From positions 54,144,789-54,208,788 of the forward strand of contig OX465584.1 in NCBI GenBank assembly GCA_950022655.1: a stretch of DNA of 64,000 bases, in the 5' to 3' direction. A model generated the notes under the pieces. The model did no database searches and was not told the DNA's origin. It saw nothing but the letters and a program-made list of their open reading frames with translations. This document shows positions 54,806 through 63,883 of the stretch, piece after piece. The position numbers and the translations under genes were made by a program. This DNA is from Alentia gelatinosa (lineage: Eukaryota; Annelida; Polychaeta; Phyllodocida; Polynoidae). How positions within the stretch are numbered: position 1 is the first letter of the stretch; the number at the start of each line of letters is the position of its first letter.

Positions 54806-55260
54806 AAAGCGGGCGTCCACCAACCACGACAAGGCTACGACAATGGGTTCCCGACAAGGTCCACGACAGGCCTACGATTGGAAGGCCTGTCATAGCCTTG
54901 TCGTGGTTGGTGGACCCTAGTTCCCGACAAGAGGCTACGACAAGGCCATGACAGGCTGCGACATGAAGCTTATCGGGGGCCTGTCGGGCGCCTTCCGACA
55001 AGGTTATGACAAAATTGAACATGCTCGATTTTTGCCACGACTGGAGCCTTGTCATGGAGTGTTGTGGTTTCCTCGATATCACTGTCGTAGTGTGTCGGGA
55101 CCATGGACACCTTTTTTACGGGAACCAGCAACGTCTACGACACGCCCCGACACAGCTGTCTTAAAGCCCCTCTTCTCATGACAAGGCTGCGACAAGGCGC
55201 CGATAGGAACTTTCTTGTCGGCTCTTGTCATAGCCTTGTCGTGGTTGGTAGACGCACGCC
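54806..55260 (+). mobile_element. TA-flanked TIR element, CGTCCACCAACC group (copy 4)
   Basis: AAAGCGGGCGTCCACCAACC at the left, CGTGGTTGGTAGACGCACGC at the right, TA at 54804-54805 and 55261-55262. The interior parallels 41577-42020, including CCTCGATATCACTGTCGTAG. Confidence 0.87.
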
Positions 55261-55329
55261 TATACACTGCACCCTCACCGATTATTTGATACCGATGCAC
55301 AGTCAGTGGCGTCACTGACAGACGTTATA

Positions 55330-55422
55330 AGCCATTTTCCACAGGCCGATTATTCAGCACCGATCTGCAATGAGGAACTCAGTCATTGGTGCGGTTTTCT
55401 TCGGCCAATGAAAGTGGCCCTT
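55330..55422. mobile_element. Minimal 93-bp TA-flanked MITE, TTTCCACTGGCC group
   Basis: AGCCATTTTCCACAGGCCGA at the left, CGGCCAATGAAAGTGGCCCT at the right, TA at 55328-55329 and 55423-55424. Between the ends lies only the conserved ATTCAGCACCGATCTGCAAT segment. Related interior text (CACCGATTATTTGATACCG, CAGTCAGTGGCGTCAC) precedes it at 55275-55320. Confidence 0.8.
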
Positions 55423-55490
55423 TACAGTTTCACATAATCGCCTGCGTGATGACTATTTTTTATATTTTTTCAAGTAAAGATAGACAATAT

Positions 55491-56519
55491 CACTGCGCGA
55501 AAACCACCATTTTATTCATATATATACGCCATCCCGGAAGTGCATGTATTGGATGAATATTGACTTGTTTTCATGTATATACGCCAAGGGCTTATATACG
55601 GATGCGTCTTGGCTGTATATCACACCAGGCGTATACGAGAGGAAATATCCTATGCCCCCACCACCTCCGGCACGTTTGTGTTGGTAGAAGTATAGATGTC
55701 CTCAGTGGGAAACCCTCCTCCCGCCGCCCCCCTGCCACCCCCAGCCACCTCCCGCCACCTCCCGCCACCTCCCGCCACCCTCTCTCAGTGAAGCCCTGTC
55801 CCGCCCCCCCCCCCCTTAAATTCGCAGTGGCTCCCACCCAAACCAAGGCCTATAAACAATTATCATGTTTATTGTATTTCATATTTTACTTATCATAATT
55901 GACCTATATTCTAACTGTCAATTATCATATACTTACCTTCATATTACCTTATCATTAATATGCTCGTCCAGTAAGGTCGACATAATTTTATTACTATTAT
56001 TGCATAAAATTAAACAAAATTTTATTCTCCCAAGCCACTGCTTGTCTCTTTCATCCGGGGGTAGGGTAATGATGTGTGGATGCAGCCGCGGGGAGGGCCG
56101 CCTCCCCCCGCCGCAACGTGGACGCTTATTTATCACCCATCTAATACAAAGTGCCCATAGAAAACACATAGAGAGTTTGTATGGACATACCCGGTGCATA
56201 CGGAAATGTTGTATGCTCCGGGTGGCGCATACGGGAAAAAAAGTGCGTGCGGAAAAATTGTTCATAACTGGTTTCAGATAAAAGCTGTTGTACCCTCCTC
56301 GGAGTTGACTCTGCGCAATATCCTCGCATACGCTCGGATATTACTACGCGTCAACTCCTCGGAGCATACGGCCGCTTGTATCTGAAACCAGTCAATATTG
56401 TGTATATACGCCTACAGATGAGGCGTATACACGCATGGAATAGTACGACTTGTATACGCAAAAGCATACCTATATACGCCGGGTGCATTCATATGTAAAA
56501 TGGTGGTGTTCGTGCAGTG
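55491..56519 (+). mobile_element. 1-kb TIR element, CACTGCGCGAAAACCACC ends
   Basis: CACTGCGCGAAAACCACCAT at the left and ATGGTGGTGTTCGTGCAGTG at the right, followed inward by TATATACGCC motifs. It contains a polypyrimidine CCACCTCCCG array and C-run (55715-55815), the AT-rich repeat shared with 29640-29845, and a CATCTAATACAAAGTG head with hairpin (56125-56400). The minus-strand frame with many glycines at 55592-55846 is a translation of the CCACCTCCCG array. No target duplication is clear. Confidence 0.75.
56125..56400 (+). repeat. CACCTAATACAAAGTG-group segment with hairpin, inside the 1-kb element
   Basis: TTATCACCCATCTAATACAA, GTGCCCATAGAAAACACATA and GACATACCCGGTGCATACGG as in 57806-58412. 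Then a hairpin: ACTGGTTTCAGATAAAAGCT at 56268 with CTTGTATCTGAAACCAGT ending about 56392. Confidence 0.72.
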
Positions 56520-56949
56520 TTTGCAATCGCGTTAATGGGCGTTTCTCCTTGCAGTGTCCCAACAGTACAAGGACATAACATGACAGGTCAGGACATTGCA
56601 GAAGTTGTAAATAAGCGGATAATGAAATGATGTAGGATGATCATGCCAATCTCACAGCAGAGTCAGCCCTGTTCAGATGATGGAATATGATAGACGTAAT
56701 TAATGTAATAAACCTGTACAAAGCTCAAAACATTTCATACACTCACCGATTCAAATGACGTTTATGATCCAATAGGCAGATGTCTCATATATCTATGATT
56801 GTCTTGGTCAGAGCGTGCTCCAAAAGAAAAGGATATCTTCCTTACAGTAGATGGGAATATCAGGATAATTATATCAGAAGGTTATGATATATTTTAATTT
56901 GGTGGTCTTACAACGATTGACTCCTAGATGTAGGATATTATGATCCACT
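56520..56949. other. No gene recognised
   Basis: Unassigned AT-rich sequence. It may hold further decayed parts of the retrotransposon that follows, but no motif could be read. Confidence 0.3.
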
Positions 56950-56959
56950 TTCTCGGAAT

Positions 56960-57594
56960 TAAAGTGAAACTATTGACATTTATATAGAAAGATATAAGTG
57001 GGAATTTAGATGGTAGTGAGTTATCTCGATGTGAACATTACAAGTATTTAGGAGTAGAAATTGACAGCTAAAGCCATGATAAAGAACATAAGTGGACAAT
57101 TATTTAAATTTTCGAAGTTACGCCACAGTTTAACAGATGAAGCTGCAAAGCTTGTGTATACTGCCAACGTTATATCACTTTTTGAGTACTGCTCTTTTGT
57201 GTTTGACAGCATGGAGTACCATTATAAATCGACATTAGAAAAATTGCATCATCGGGGTCTTCGCATTGCTTACGGAAGGCCTACTAGAAAGATCTCTATC
57301 AAGCAACTGCACGAAGCATGTGGAGTCAGACCTCTAGTCCATCGGCGAAAACGACAACTATTGATACTCATGTACAGGAATCGCACAAACCATGAATGGT
57401 TAGACACTAGGATTAGACGAAGCCGAACTGATAGTAAAACTCTGTTTGTAATCAAAATGACAAGGACTGCCACGGTATCGAAATCGCCCTATTATCGTGG
57501 GGCCAACCTTTGGAACAATCTGCCTGCAGACCTACACTACTTGAACACCGTTGATGAGTTCAAAGATGCTATAGATTCGCTAATCGGACAATGA
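56960..57594 (+). pseudogene. Non-LTR retrotransposon reverse transcriptase, C-terminal remnant
   Basis: The upstream frame reads KVKLLTFI, stop, KDISGNLDGSELSRCEHYKY and then LGVEID before a stop. YKYLGVEID is the familiar segment after the catalytic fingers and palm in non-LTR reverse transcriptases. A +1 shift at about 57060 leads into a 178-codon frame to 57594. Its features are KNISGQLFKFSKLRHSL, then TDEAAKLVYTANVISLFEYC, a LEKLHHRGLRIAYG stretch, and the closing YRGANLWNNLPADLHYLNTV with FKDAIDSLI. This thumb-to-tail layout (Y/F..CSFVF, LQ.R.LR, WN.LP...FK) is typical of CR1/L2/Jockey-like LINEs. The 57061 frame has no ATG at its start and is an internal piece. Catalytic FADD-type residues and the endonuclease are absent. 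A short A-rich tail (TTGAAAAAAAACAAAAAC) lies at 57677-57694. The element is 5'-truncated and dead; clade not determined. Confidence 0.85.
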
Positions 57595-57700
57595 TGTATC
57601 ATGTATTATTATAAACGAGGACTCGACACTGTATCTGAAAAATTCGGCTTGTCCGAGAGATGCTTTACTTAAATTTGAAAAAAAACAAAAACTCCCTAGG
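57595..57700 (+). other. Probable 3' UTR and A-rich end of the LINE remnant
   Basis: ATGATGTATCATGTATTATT follows the stop codon, then CTTACTTAAATTTGAAAAAA and a short A-rich tail. Extent inferred from position only. Confidence 0.4.
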
Positions 57701-57805
57701 AAAAATCGGGTCCCGATTTCCGAAATAAATCGGGGACCGATATCACCTAACCATGTTATACAAGTTATAAAATGAGATGGGAATTTAGGTCCGTACAGAA
57801 GAAGG

Positions 57806-58412
57806 TATTAATCACCCACCTAATACAAAGTGTCCATAGAAAACACATGGGCAACATGTATCTACATACCCGGAGCATCAAATATGTTGTATGCTCTGGG
57901 TTGCAAAAGCCGGATCATATGTAAAAATAGTGCGTACCTAAGTGAACCAATCGGTATGCAGCAGTCGCTCAAGCTGTACGCCTCGTTTTCTGCATCAATA
58001 TCGGTATGCAACTTCTCCGCAAAAGGTCAATGATAAATAAACTCAATGGTAATTCATGCTTCGCACAGAACTCGGCAAAATACACAATATTGACAATATT
58101 AAGATACAGGCGATTGTACGCCCGAGGAGTCGACTTAAAGTAATGTCCGAGCACATGCAAGGATATTGTACAGAGTCAATGCTGAAGAGTATGTATACAA
58201 CCGCTTTTACCTGAAACCAGGCTATGTTGAATTTATCATCCATCATTTCCTGACAAGTGAGATACTGATATTAGATCATTTATCTTTCCGGATGCAATAT
58301 TTTTTCCGTTTGCGTTCTTCAGAGCATACATCATATCCGTATGCGCCAGGTATGTCCATGCACACTCCCTATGTGTTTGCTATGAACACTTTGTATTAGG
58401 TGGATAATGATA
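57806..58412. mobile_element. TIR element, CACCTAATACAAAGTG ends (full copy)
   Basis: ATTAATCACCCACCTAATAC at the left with GTGTCCATAGAAAACACATG; the right end is the inverse, CCTATGTGTTTGCTATGAAC and CACTTTGTATTAGGTGG. The interior has GTCCGAGCACATGCAAGGAT and a hairpin (AGGAGTCGACTTAAAG with TACAACCGCTTTTACC text). Partial relatives at 52960-53503 and 56125-56400. Confidence 0.78.
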
Positions 58413-58769
58413 CATTTTTTCCGGTAAATCAGTAAAGATCGGCGGAAATCGGGTCCGATTTTTCGGATGGGAAACATTGTTTCCATAGGATAATAACAAA
58501 TATTACATTCGTATTCACCCCCGCCCAGAAGCAACCTTTGCTCTGACGTCCTAAAGCCCCCAATCAAGGTCTATTCTATGACAAGAAGGTTCGAGGGAGA
58601 ATAATTGCCTATTGCTAGCTCATCACTCTGTGCATAGATCTAAAAACACATGTCCTCGAAGCCACGGAAAGAGCCGCGGCAGGAAGGAGTCGCTGCTCAA
58701 TTAGCTCGCACTCAGGCGTGTGTCTCCTTCATCATTCCCCTTTTCCCTTTCACTACGCAGCCAGCAGCC
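58413..58769. other. No gene; scrap matching 57700-57740
   Basis: GGAAATCGGGTCCGATTTTT echoes AAATCGGGTCCCGATTTCCG at 57702. The rest is unassigned. Confidence 0.4.
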
Positions 58770-59545
58770 TTCGATATGGCCACCGCCCACGCTCACGACC
58801 GCCCCCGACCGTTCACGAATACCCCCGACTACCCCCGACCTTCGATATGGCCATCGCCCACGCTCACGACCGCCCCCGACCGTTCACGAATACCCCCGAC
58901 TACCCCCGACCTTCGATATGACCATCGCCCACGCTCACGACCGCCCCCGACCGTCCACGAATAACCCCGATTGCCTGCGACCGTTCCCGACTACCCCCGA
59001 CCTTCGATATGGCTACCGCCCACGCTCACGACTGCCCCCGACCGTTCACGAATGCACCCGACTGCCTGCGATTGTGCACGACTACCCCCGACCGCCTACG
59101 ACTGTTTGCGACTACCCCGGACCGTCTATGACTGTTCGCGACTACCCCCGACTGCCTGCTACTGTTTACGACTACCCCTGAACGCCTGCAACCGTTCACG
59201 AATACCCCCGACTGCCTACGACTGTTCACGCCTACCCCCGACCGCCTACGACCATTCACAACTACCCCCGACCGCCTGCGACTGCCCACGACTGCTCACA
59301 ACGTCCTGCGACTGCCCACGACCGTTCACTACTGCCCACGACCGATCACGACTGCCCACGACCACCCCCGATTACCTACGACTGTTCACGATTGCTTGCT
59401 AGTTCCAGGTGATGGCCTACGACTGCCAACGACTTCTTAAAATTATCAACGACCGTTCACGACTGCCCACGACAGATCAAGACTGCCTGCGACCGTCCTC
59501 GACTACCCCTGACCGCCTGTGACCGTTCACGACTACCCCCGACGT
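58770..59545. repeat. GC-rich minisatellite, 71-bp higher-order and 10-bp basic unit
   Basis: TTCGATATGG recurs at 58770, 58841, 58912 and 59003, i.e. 71-bp spacing for the first units and then 91. Within and beyond them a 10-bp unit of type CGACTRCCCC / CGACCGTTCA repeats until about 59545. Because 71 is not a multiple of 3, all plus frames stay open in turn, giving frames of 67 to 153 residues. These are not proteins. Confidence 0.95.
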
Positions 59546-60146
59546 CCAGGTCGTCCGTTATGTCTTTGATTGTTCGATATGTTTTATCGTCCACCCCTCT
59601 CATAAGATCTCACACTCTCTAGGTCGTATTCTGTACCCTCACTACGCCCTATGGAGAAGAATTCTTAAGGAACTAGGCTTAAAGCCTTGAGAATCCACTG
59701 GCCTGCCTCCCATGCTAAAAGACGCACATCAATGCAACCAAAAGATTTCTATAATCTCAAAGATGGGAATACTGTGTGCCAGTGGATTCTCAAGGCTATA
59801 AGCCCCTAGGGGGGGGGAGGCTGAGGTAAGATGATTTCAGGAGTTAACTAAGAGCTTGAACAGGGCCATTATATAGCAGACCCAGACTGCCCATACACAG
59901 AAATGGTGTTTGAAAGTAAAATCTATTAGAAAAACGGTAAAAGAAAACCAGCATAAAGCAGGGTTTATTATGTGTAATTAATCAATCACATTTTATAAAG
60001 CTTTTATAAAATAAATTGGTAATATTAGATTGTATTTTTCATATAATACAGACTTGGATGGTTAATGGAAAATGAAATATGCTACCAGTAGTGTCCGCAA
60101 GTGGCAGAGATCGGAACTATTGGATAGTGGTGTAAATACAACAGAA
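59546..60146. other. No gene; one inverted repeat
   Basis: AAGCCTTGAGAATCCACTGG at 59682-59701 pairs with CCAGTGGATTCTCAAGGCT at about 59778-59796. A G-run lies at 59809-59817. The rest is unassigned AT-rich sequence. Confidence 0.6.
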
Positions 60147-60297
60147 TCAGGCGTATATATAAATCAGGCGTATATATGAATCAGGCGCCTACAGATAAGG
60201 CGTATACACACGGGGAATAGGACGACTTTGTATACGCAAAAGCATACCTATATACGCCGGGCATATACATATATAAAGTGGTTAGTTTCGCGCAGTG
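60147..60297 (+). mobile_element. Right-end fragment of the CACTGC-ended 1-kb element
   Basis: TACAGATAAGGCGTATACAC, GTATACGCAAAAGCATACCT, ATATACGCCGGGCATATACA and GTTTCGCGCAGTG match 56405-56519 in the same order. Confidence 0.8.
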
Positions 60298-61804
60298 TTG
60301 TGTGTGTATGTCTATCAAATACTTATAGACTTAACATATTGTATAATATATAAAATGAACAATGACAAAGAACCAGAGAGTCAAATGACCTGTGCATGGA
60401 ACTGAATGACACAAAATAGTTCGATGTAGATCACATTCCAACTATTGGAATGGATTAACTGTTCACTAATTGTTTCTTGAACATTGTTTTCGTCCTGTTG
60501 ACTGAAATGTACGGGGAAGAACGCCTATGGGCGATTGTACTACGTCTATTATACCTGAATAAAAAAAAAAAAAATAAAAAATACTGACCACAGCTAGGGG
60601 TGCAGTAATAACAATGTTCGCGCCCGCTGTGACTCCCATTTCATACGTCATCAAAATGGCTTTTTTCTATTGATTTGAGGTATGTAATAATAAGCAGATG
60701 TCCTGACTGTTGAGTATTATTTTAGTAGACTGGCTTCAGTCCCTGTCTCCCATGCCCACCGCTCATCACTTGGGCCTATCAGGCGTTAGGGGCATTCCAA
60801 ATGTTGCAAAGTAGTTTGATTTTTTAATTATGTCCATAATCAAAGAAATGAGCAAGTCTAGCGTTTCAGGTGTCAGGCAGTATGAAATCGACGACTGACC
60901 TCGAACGAGATCCATTTCGTCCACAGTAAGGACGTGTCCTGATACTACCGCCAGCTGCCCCTCGTTTCAGCCGGCGCCCACGCCATCGCTCGTCGTATTA
61001 CTTCGCGTCAATTACACGGAATATACGCCCGCGCAGAAAAAAGTCATATCAATAATGTCAATATATCCAATAGATTTCTGTTATAATCCCTTTTATCGCA
61101 TGGGAGTACAATGTAAATCCTTCCATCCATTTCAAGCGGAATTGCCAAGAAGTGAATATAATCAAATCAAGTCAACTGCTCTCTATGCCAGGTCTAATCT
61201 GAAAAACTTATTTTCTTCAATTCTTTATTCCTTTTTCCAGCGTAGCATATAAACTAAAAATCAAAAATTGGTGATTATCCTGACATATTTCACGTATCAG
61301 TATCCAATATCATCACAAATTCAATCGGTATAGCAAGCCCCTATACTGACCAATCAAACAGCGTATGAAGACTATAGCAACAAATGGTTTGTTCATCATT
61401 GCTGAATGAGCTTGAAATGATAAGGTTTATGGTTTATCCAGTATGTTGGGTTCATATTCAGAAACCCACTAGGCAATTGCAACCAGCGGATCCCGACAAA
61501 AATGCCTCTGTAGAGTCCAAAATATATTTCAATCATAAGGCGGACAACACAGGATGTACTTTCGGGTGTACTAATATTTGCACCATGGCGTAGACACCAG
61601 TAAAGACCGTGTTTACTGGTGTTTTCTTATACATACGCCCGTATTGGACGCCGGCGTAAACGGCGTAGACGACATGTTTGTCGTGTATCTACGTAATGGC
61701 TGTATTGGGCGTGCGACATAGACAGTGCAACAATGTGACATGCCCGTCAGCACAGACGTAGCAACAATATAAAAGACAGAAAATAAACCTACAGTCACCC
61801 GAAA
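60298..61804. other. No gene; foldback scrap and TACGCC-rich region
   Basis: 60876-60931 (CAGTATGAAATCGACGACTG, CCATTTCGTCCACAGTAAGG) is half of the repeat at 51237-51352. 61385-61480 is an old relative of 10500-10875. 61600-61700 has several TACGCC/GGCGTA motifs with a small hairpin (CAGTAAA/TTTACTG). A-run at 60561-60580. Confidence 0.45.
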
Positions 61805-62023
61805 AGTGGAATTCACACGGTGGGATTCATGTACCCCACAGGGTACAAAATCTCATGAGAATTTGGTCCTTTTTAGGGGTAAATGTCGCCAACAATTGAA
61901 AAGGGAAAATAAGTCTCAGGGAAATTGAACCCTACAATTTAGGCGAAGAAATTGAGTTCAAGCACAGAATCTCAGCAGGATTTGCCTTAGACAAATACCC
62001 CGTGAGGCACATGAATTCCATCG
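61805..62023 (+). mobile_element. TIR element, GTGGGATTCATG ends (copy 2)
   Basis: GTGGAATTCACACGGTGGGA at the left, GAGGCACATGAATTCCATCG at the right. The interior matches 53187-53401 (TGTCGCCAACAATTG, AGAATCTCAGCAGGATTTG). The right end is cut short directly beside the TTAA of the next element. Confidence 0.75.
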
Positions 62024-62028
62024 CTTAA

Positions 62029-62441
62029 AGACAAATGCGGGTAGGTATCGAAACGCCCCCTGGTTTAACACTGGTGCTGCCATCTGGGGCCATGAAAATA
62101 TAGTAGTTTCTAATAGACACCAATAGATAAGCACTTACCTTCTTCAGATGGCCTTCCCATAGAAATCAGCGTGGTGACATAGTATTTTTTTAGCATTTTT
62201 CATTTGTACATATTTCTAACTATCATAATCCAGAATTATTTGAAGAACATCAGTGTCATTTAGCAACAAAGTAAAAATATTGCATTTCCCCATAGACACC
62301 AAAAGTTAGGCACTTACATTTTCAGATGGCCCTCCCATAGAAGTTAGCATGGTGACATGCAATTTCTTTTCATTTTATATTTGCTGATATATAGAACTTA
62401 TATTATCCTGAGTTATTTGCAAATCTCAATAGAATTTGTCT
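62029..62441 (-). mobile_element. TTAA-flanked non-autonomous DNA transposon (copy 2)
   Basis: AGACAAATGCGGGTAGGTAT at the left, GAATTTGTCT at the right, exact TTAA at 62025-62028 and 62442-62445. Inverse of 47510-47969, with the same internal duplicated block (CACTTACCTTCTTCAGATGG and CACTTACATTTTCAGATGGC). Confidence 0.85.
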
Positions 62442-62454
62442 TTAAGCACATTAC

Positions 62455-62770
62455 CAGGGACCTGTTTCACTAGTTTTGTGACATGTCTAGATGGTGTGAC
62501 ATGTCTAGATGGTGTCTAGATGGCGTGTCCGGTTTCATAAGAACTGGACATTAGACTTCATTCTTGCTTGCACTGTTGGTGCCGCTTTTCATGTCTGTCT
62601 CACAATTTTGTCACGAAACTAGTGAAACAGGTCCATGACGTGTAGATTTGTCTAATTCCTATGTTTGGGGTCTGTCTTTTCCTAAGGGCAGCTACTTGTG
62701 TTGTCACAAAACCAGACAACCCAATCTGTCTGTATGGTGTCACAGACATAACTAGTGAAACAGGTCCCAG
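62455..62770 (-). mobile_element. CAGGGACCTGTTTC-ended element (copy 6)
   Basis: CAGGGACCTGTTTCACTAG at the left, ACTAGTGAAACAGGTCCCAG at the right, an internal CTAGTGAAACAGGTCCATG at about 62621-62640, and GTCTAGATGGTGT repeated three times at 62485-62525. Orientation as 9943-10253. It starts 9 bp after the preceding element's TTAA. Confidence 0.8.
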
Positions 62771-63101
62771 ATAACAGACTCCTTACACCAACACTGACCT
62801 TGCCTTGTATTTTCTGTGTACTGCTCTGCCACCATCACCTGTCACCTGTCACCCAGCTAGCGACGTTGGAAGTCATCAACAACATCCTTCACCTTTCAGC
62901 TGGAGACACGCCTAGCGAGAAACGCAGCGATTTCCAGAACCGCCTACACAAAATGGCGAGTATGAAGGCTATTATTTGCCTAAAGCCAAAGACACACCAA
63001 GCGAAAAACGCAGCGAGTTCTGTAATCGCCAACACAAAATGGTGCGTGTGTGTGTGCGATATTGTTTCATAGTAACATTTCCCACCAATTCAGAGATTCA
63101 A
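62771..63101 (+). repeat. Inverted partner of the ACACGCCATTTTGTGT repeat
   Basis: GAGACACGCCTAGCGAGAAA, CGCAGCGATTTCCAGAACCG, CCTACACAAAATGGCG, and a second unit GACACACCAAGCGAAAAACG, CCAACACAAAATGG. Two direct units about 75 bp apart, each the inverse of 63308-63380. The 105-residue frame over this region mirrors the repeat. Confidence 0.65.
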
Positions 63102-63244
63102 TGGAACCATGGTGAAGCATTGAAAGGCAGTTGAATTTCATAAGAACAAAGAGCCATAATATAGATCTGTCCACCCAAGGGGCCTGCCATACTGCTAACC
63201 ACCTAGTGACTGCTTCATGAGCTAGCAATGGCTCTGTCCCCTAT
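63102..63244 (+). repeat. Low-copy repeat ending GGCTCTGTCCCCTATA (copy 2)
   Basis: Matches 50401-50523: GCATTGAAAGGCAGTTGAAT, ACAAAGAGCCATAATA, CCTAGTGACTGCTTCATGAG, AATGGCTCTGTCCCCTATA. Confidence 0.82.
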
Positions 63245-63560
63245 ATCTCCCACCGATAATGTAGCATCTCTGATGCAATAATCAGGTGAAATATGAAATA
63301 TTAGCTCACATATATATACGCCATTTTGTGTTGGCGATTCCGGAAATCGCCGCATTACTCGCTTGGTCTGTCTCCAGCATAAAGCTCGATACAAATCAAG
63401 CGAGAAATGCAGCTGTTATTCAATATTTCACCTGATTATTTCTTCTGAGATGCTAAATTATCCTTGGGAGATATTACTATGATATAATATCTCACATACA
63501 CGCCATTTTGTGTTTCTCATTCTTCTTGCCTCCGGCGTTTGGCAGCATAACTGAGTGTTT
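63245..63560. repeat. Inverted repeat with ATATCTCCC ends and CGCCATTTTGTGT blocks
   Basis: ATATCTCCCACCGATAATGT and AATAATCAGGTGAAATATGA at 63243-63300 pair with 63415-63475 (ATTTCACCTGATTATTTCTT, TTATCCTTGGGAGATATTAC). TATACGCCATTTTGTGTTGG at 63318 and ACACGCCATTTTGTGTTTCT at 63500 are direct copies. Confidence 0.8.
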
Positions 63561-63880
63561 CCCATGCTCAAAAAGCATGGATACAGATTAACTAAAAATG
63601 ATGAACTGACGGAACAAGTTTCGTGTTAAGTTGTTCTCTGTTACTCCTTTTTCTCAAGATGCCTGTCAGGCTCAATGGCCATAAAAGACCCAACTTAATC
63701 GTCCACATCAAAACATCTTCCTTTAAATTTAACTAAGCTGTCCATTTTAATAATACCTGAAATGCTTTGGAAACGTTCATCTTCACAGCTAAGAAGTTTG
63801 TGAAGAGAGTTGTATTGAGACAACTTGGATTGCATCTATTGAAGCGTGTGGTGTCATGGCATGTTATGCGGATTTACTTC
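63561..63880. other. No gene; two small hairpins
   Basis: CTTCACAGCTAAGAAGTTTG then TGAAG (63781-63805) and AGTTGTATTGAGACAACT (63808-63825) are short stem-loops in a row. Function unknown. Confidence 0.45.
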
Positions 63881-63883
63881 ACC

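Noticed and set aside
54771..55315. 103-, 77-, 78- and 71-residue frames
   Set aside because: Same reason: they are repeats of the CGTCCACCAACC family, not genes.
55592..55846. Glycine-rich minus-strand frame
   Set aside because: Direct translation of the CCACCTCCCG array within a transposon.
58650..59402. Overlapping open frames of 104, 153 and 143 residues
   Set aside because: They are translations of the 71-bp/10-bp GC-rich minisatellite in successive frames, with no stable protein pattern.
9624..62770. Firm assignment of the CAGGGACCTGTTTC elements to hAT
   Set aside because: The CAGGG start fits, but I could not find matching 8-bp target duplications at any of the copies.
63760..63830. 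Paired stem-loops considered as a ribozyme or small RNA gene
   Set aside because: No known core motif; simple hairpins are expected by chance and from decayed repeats here.
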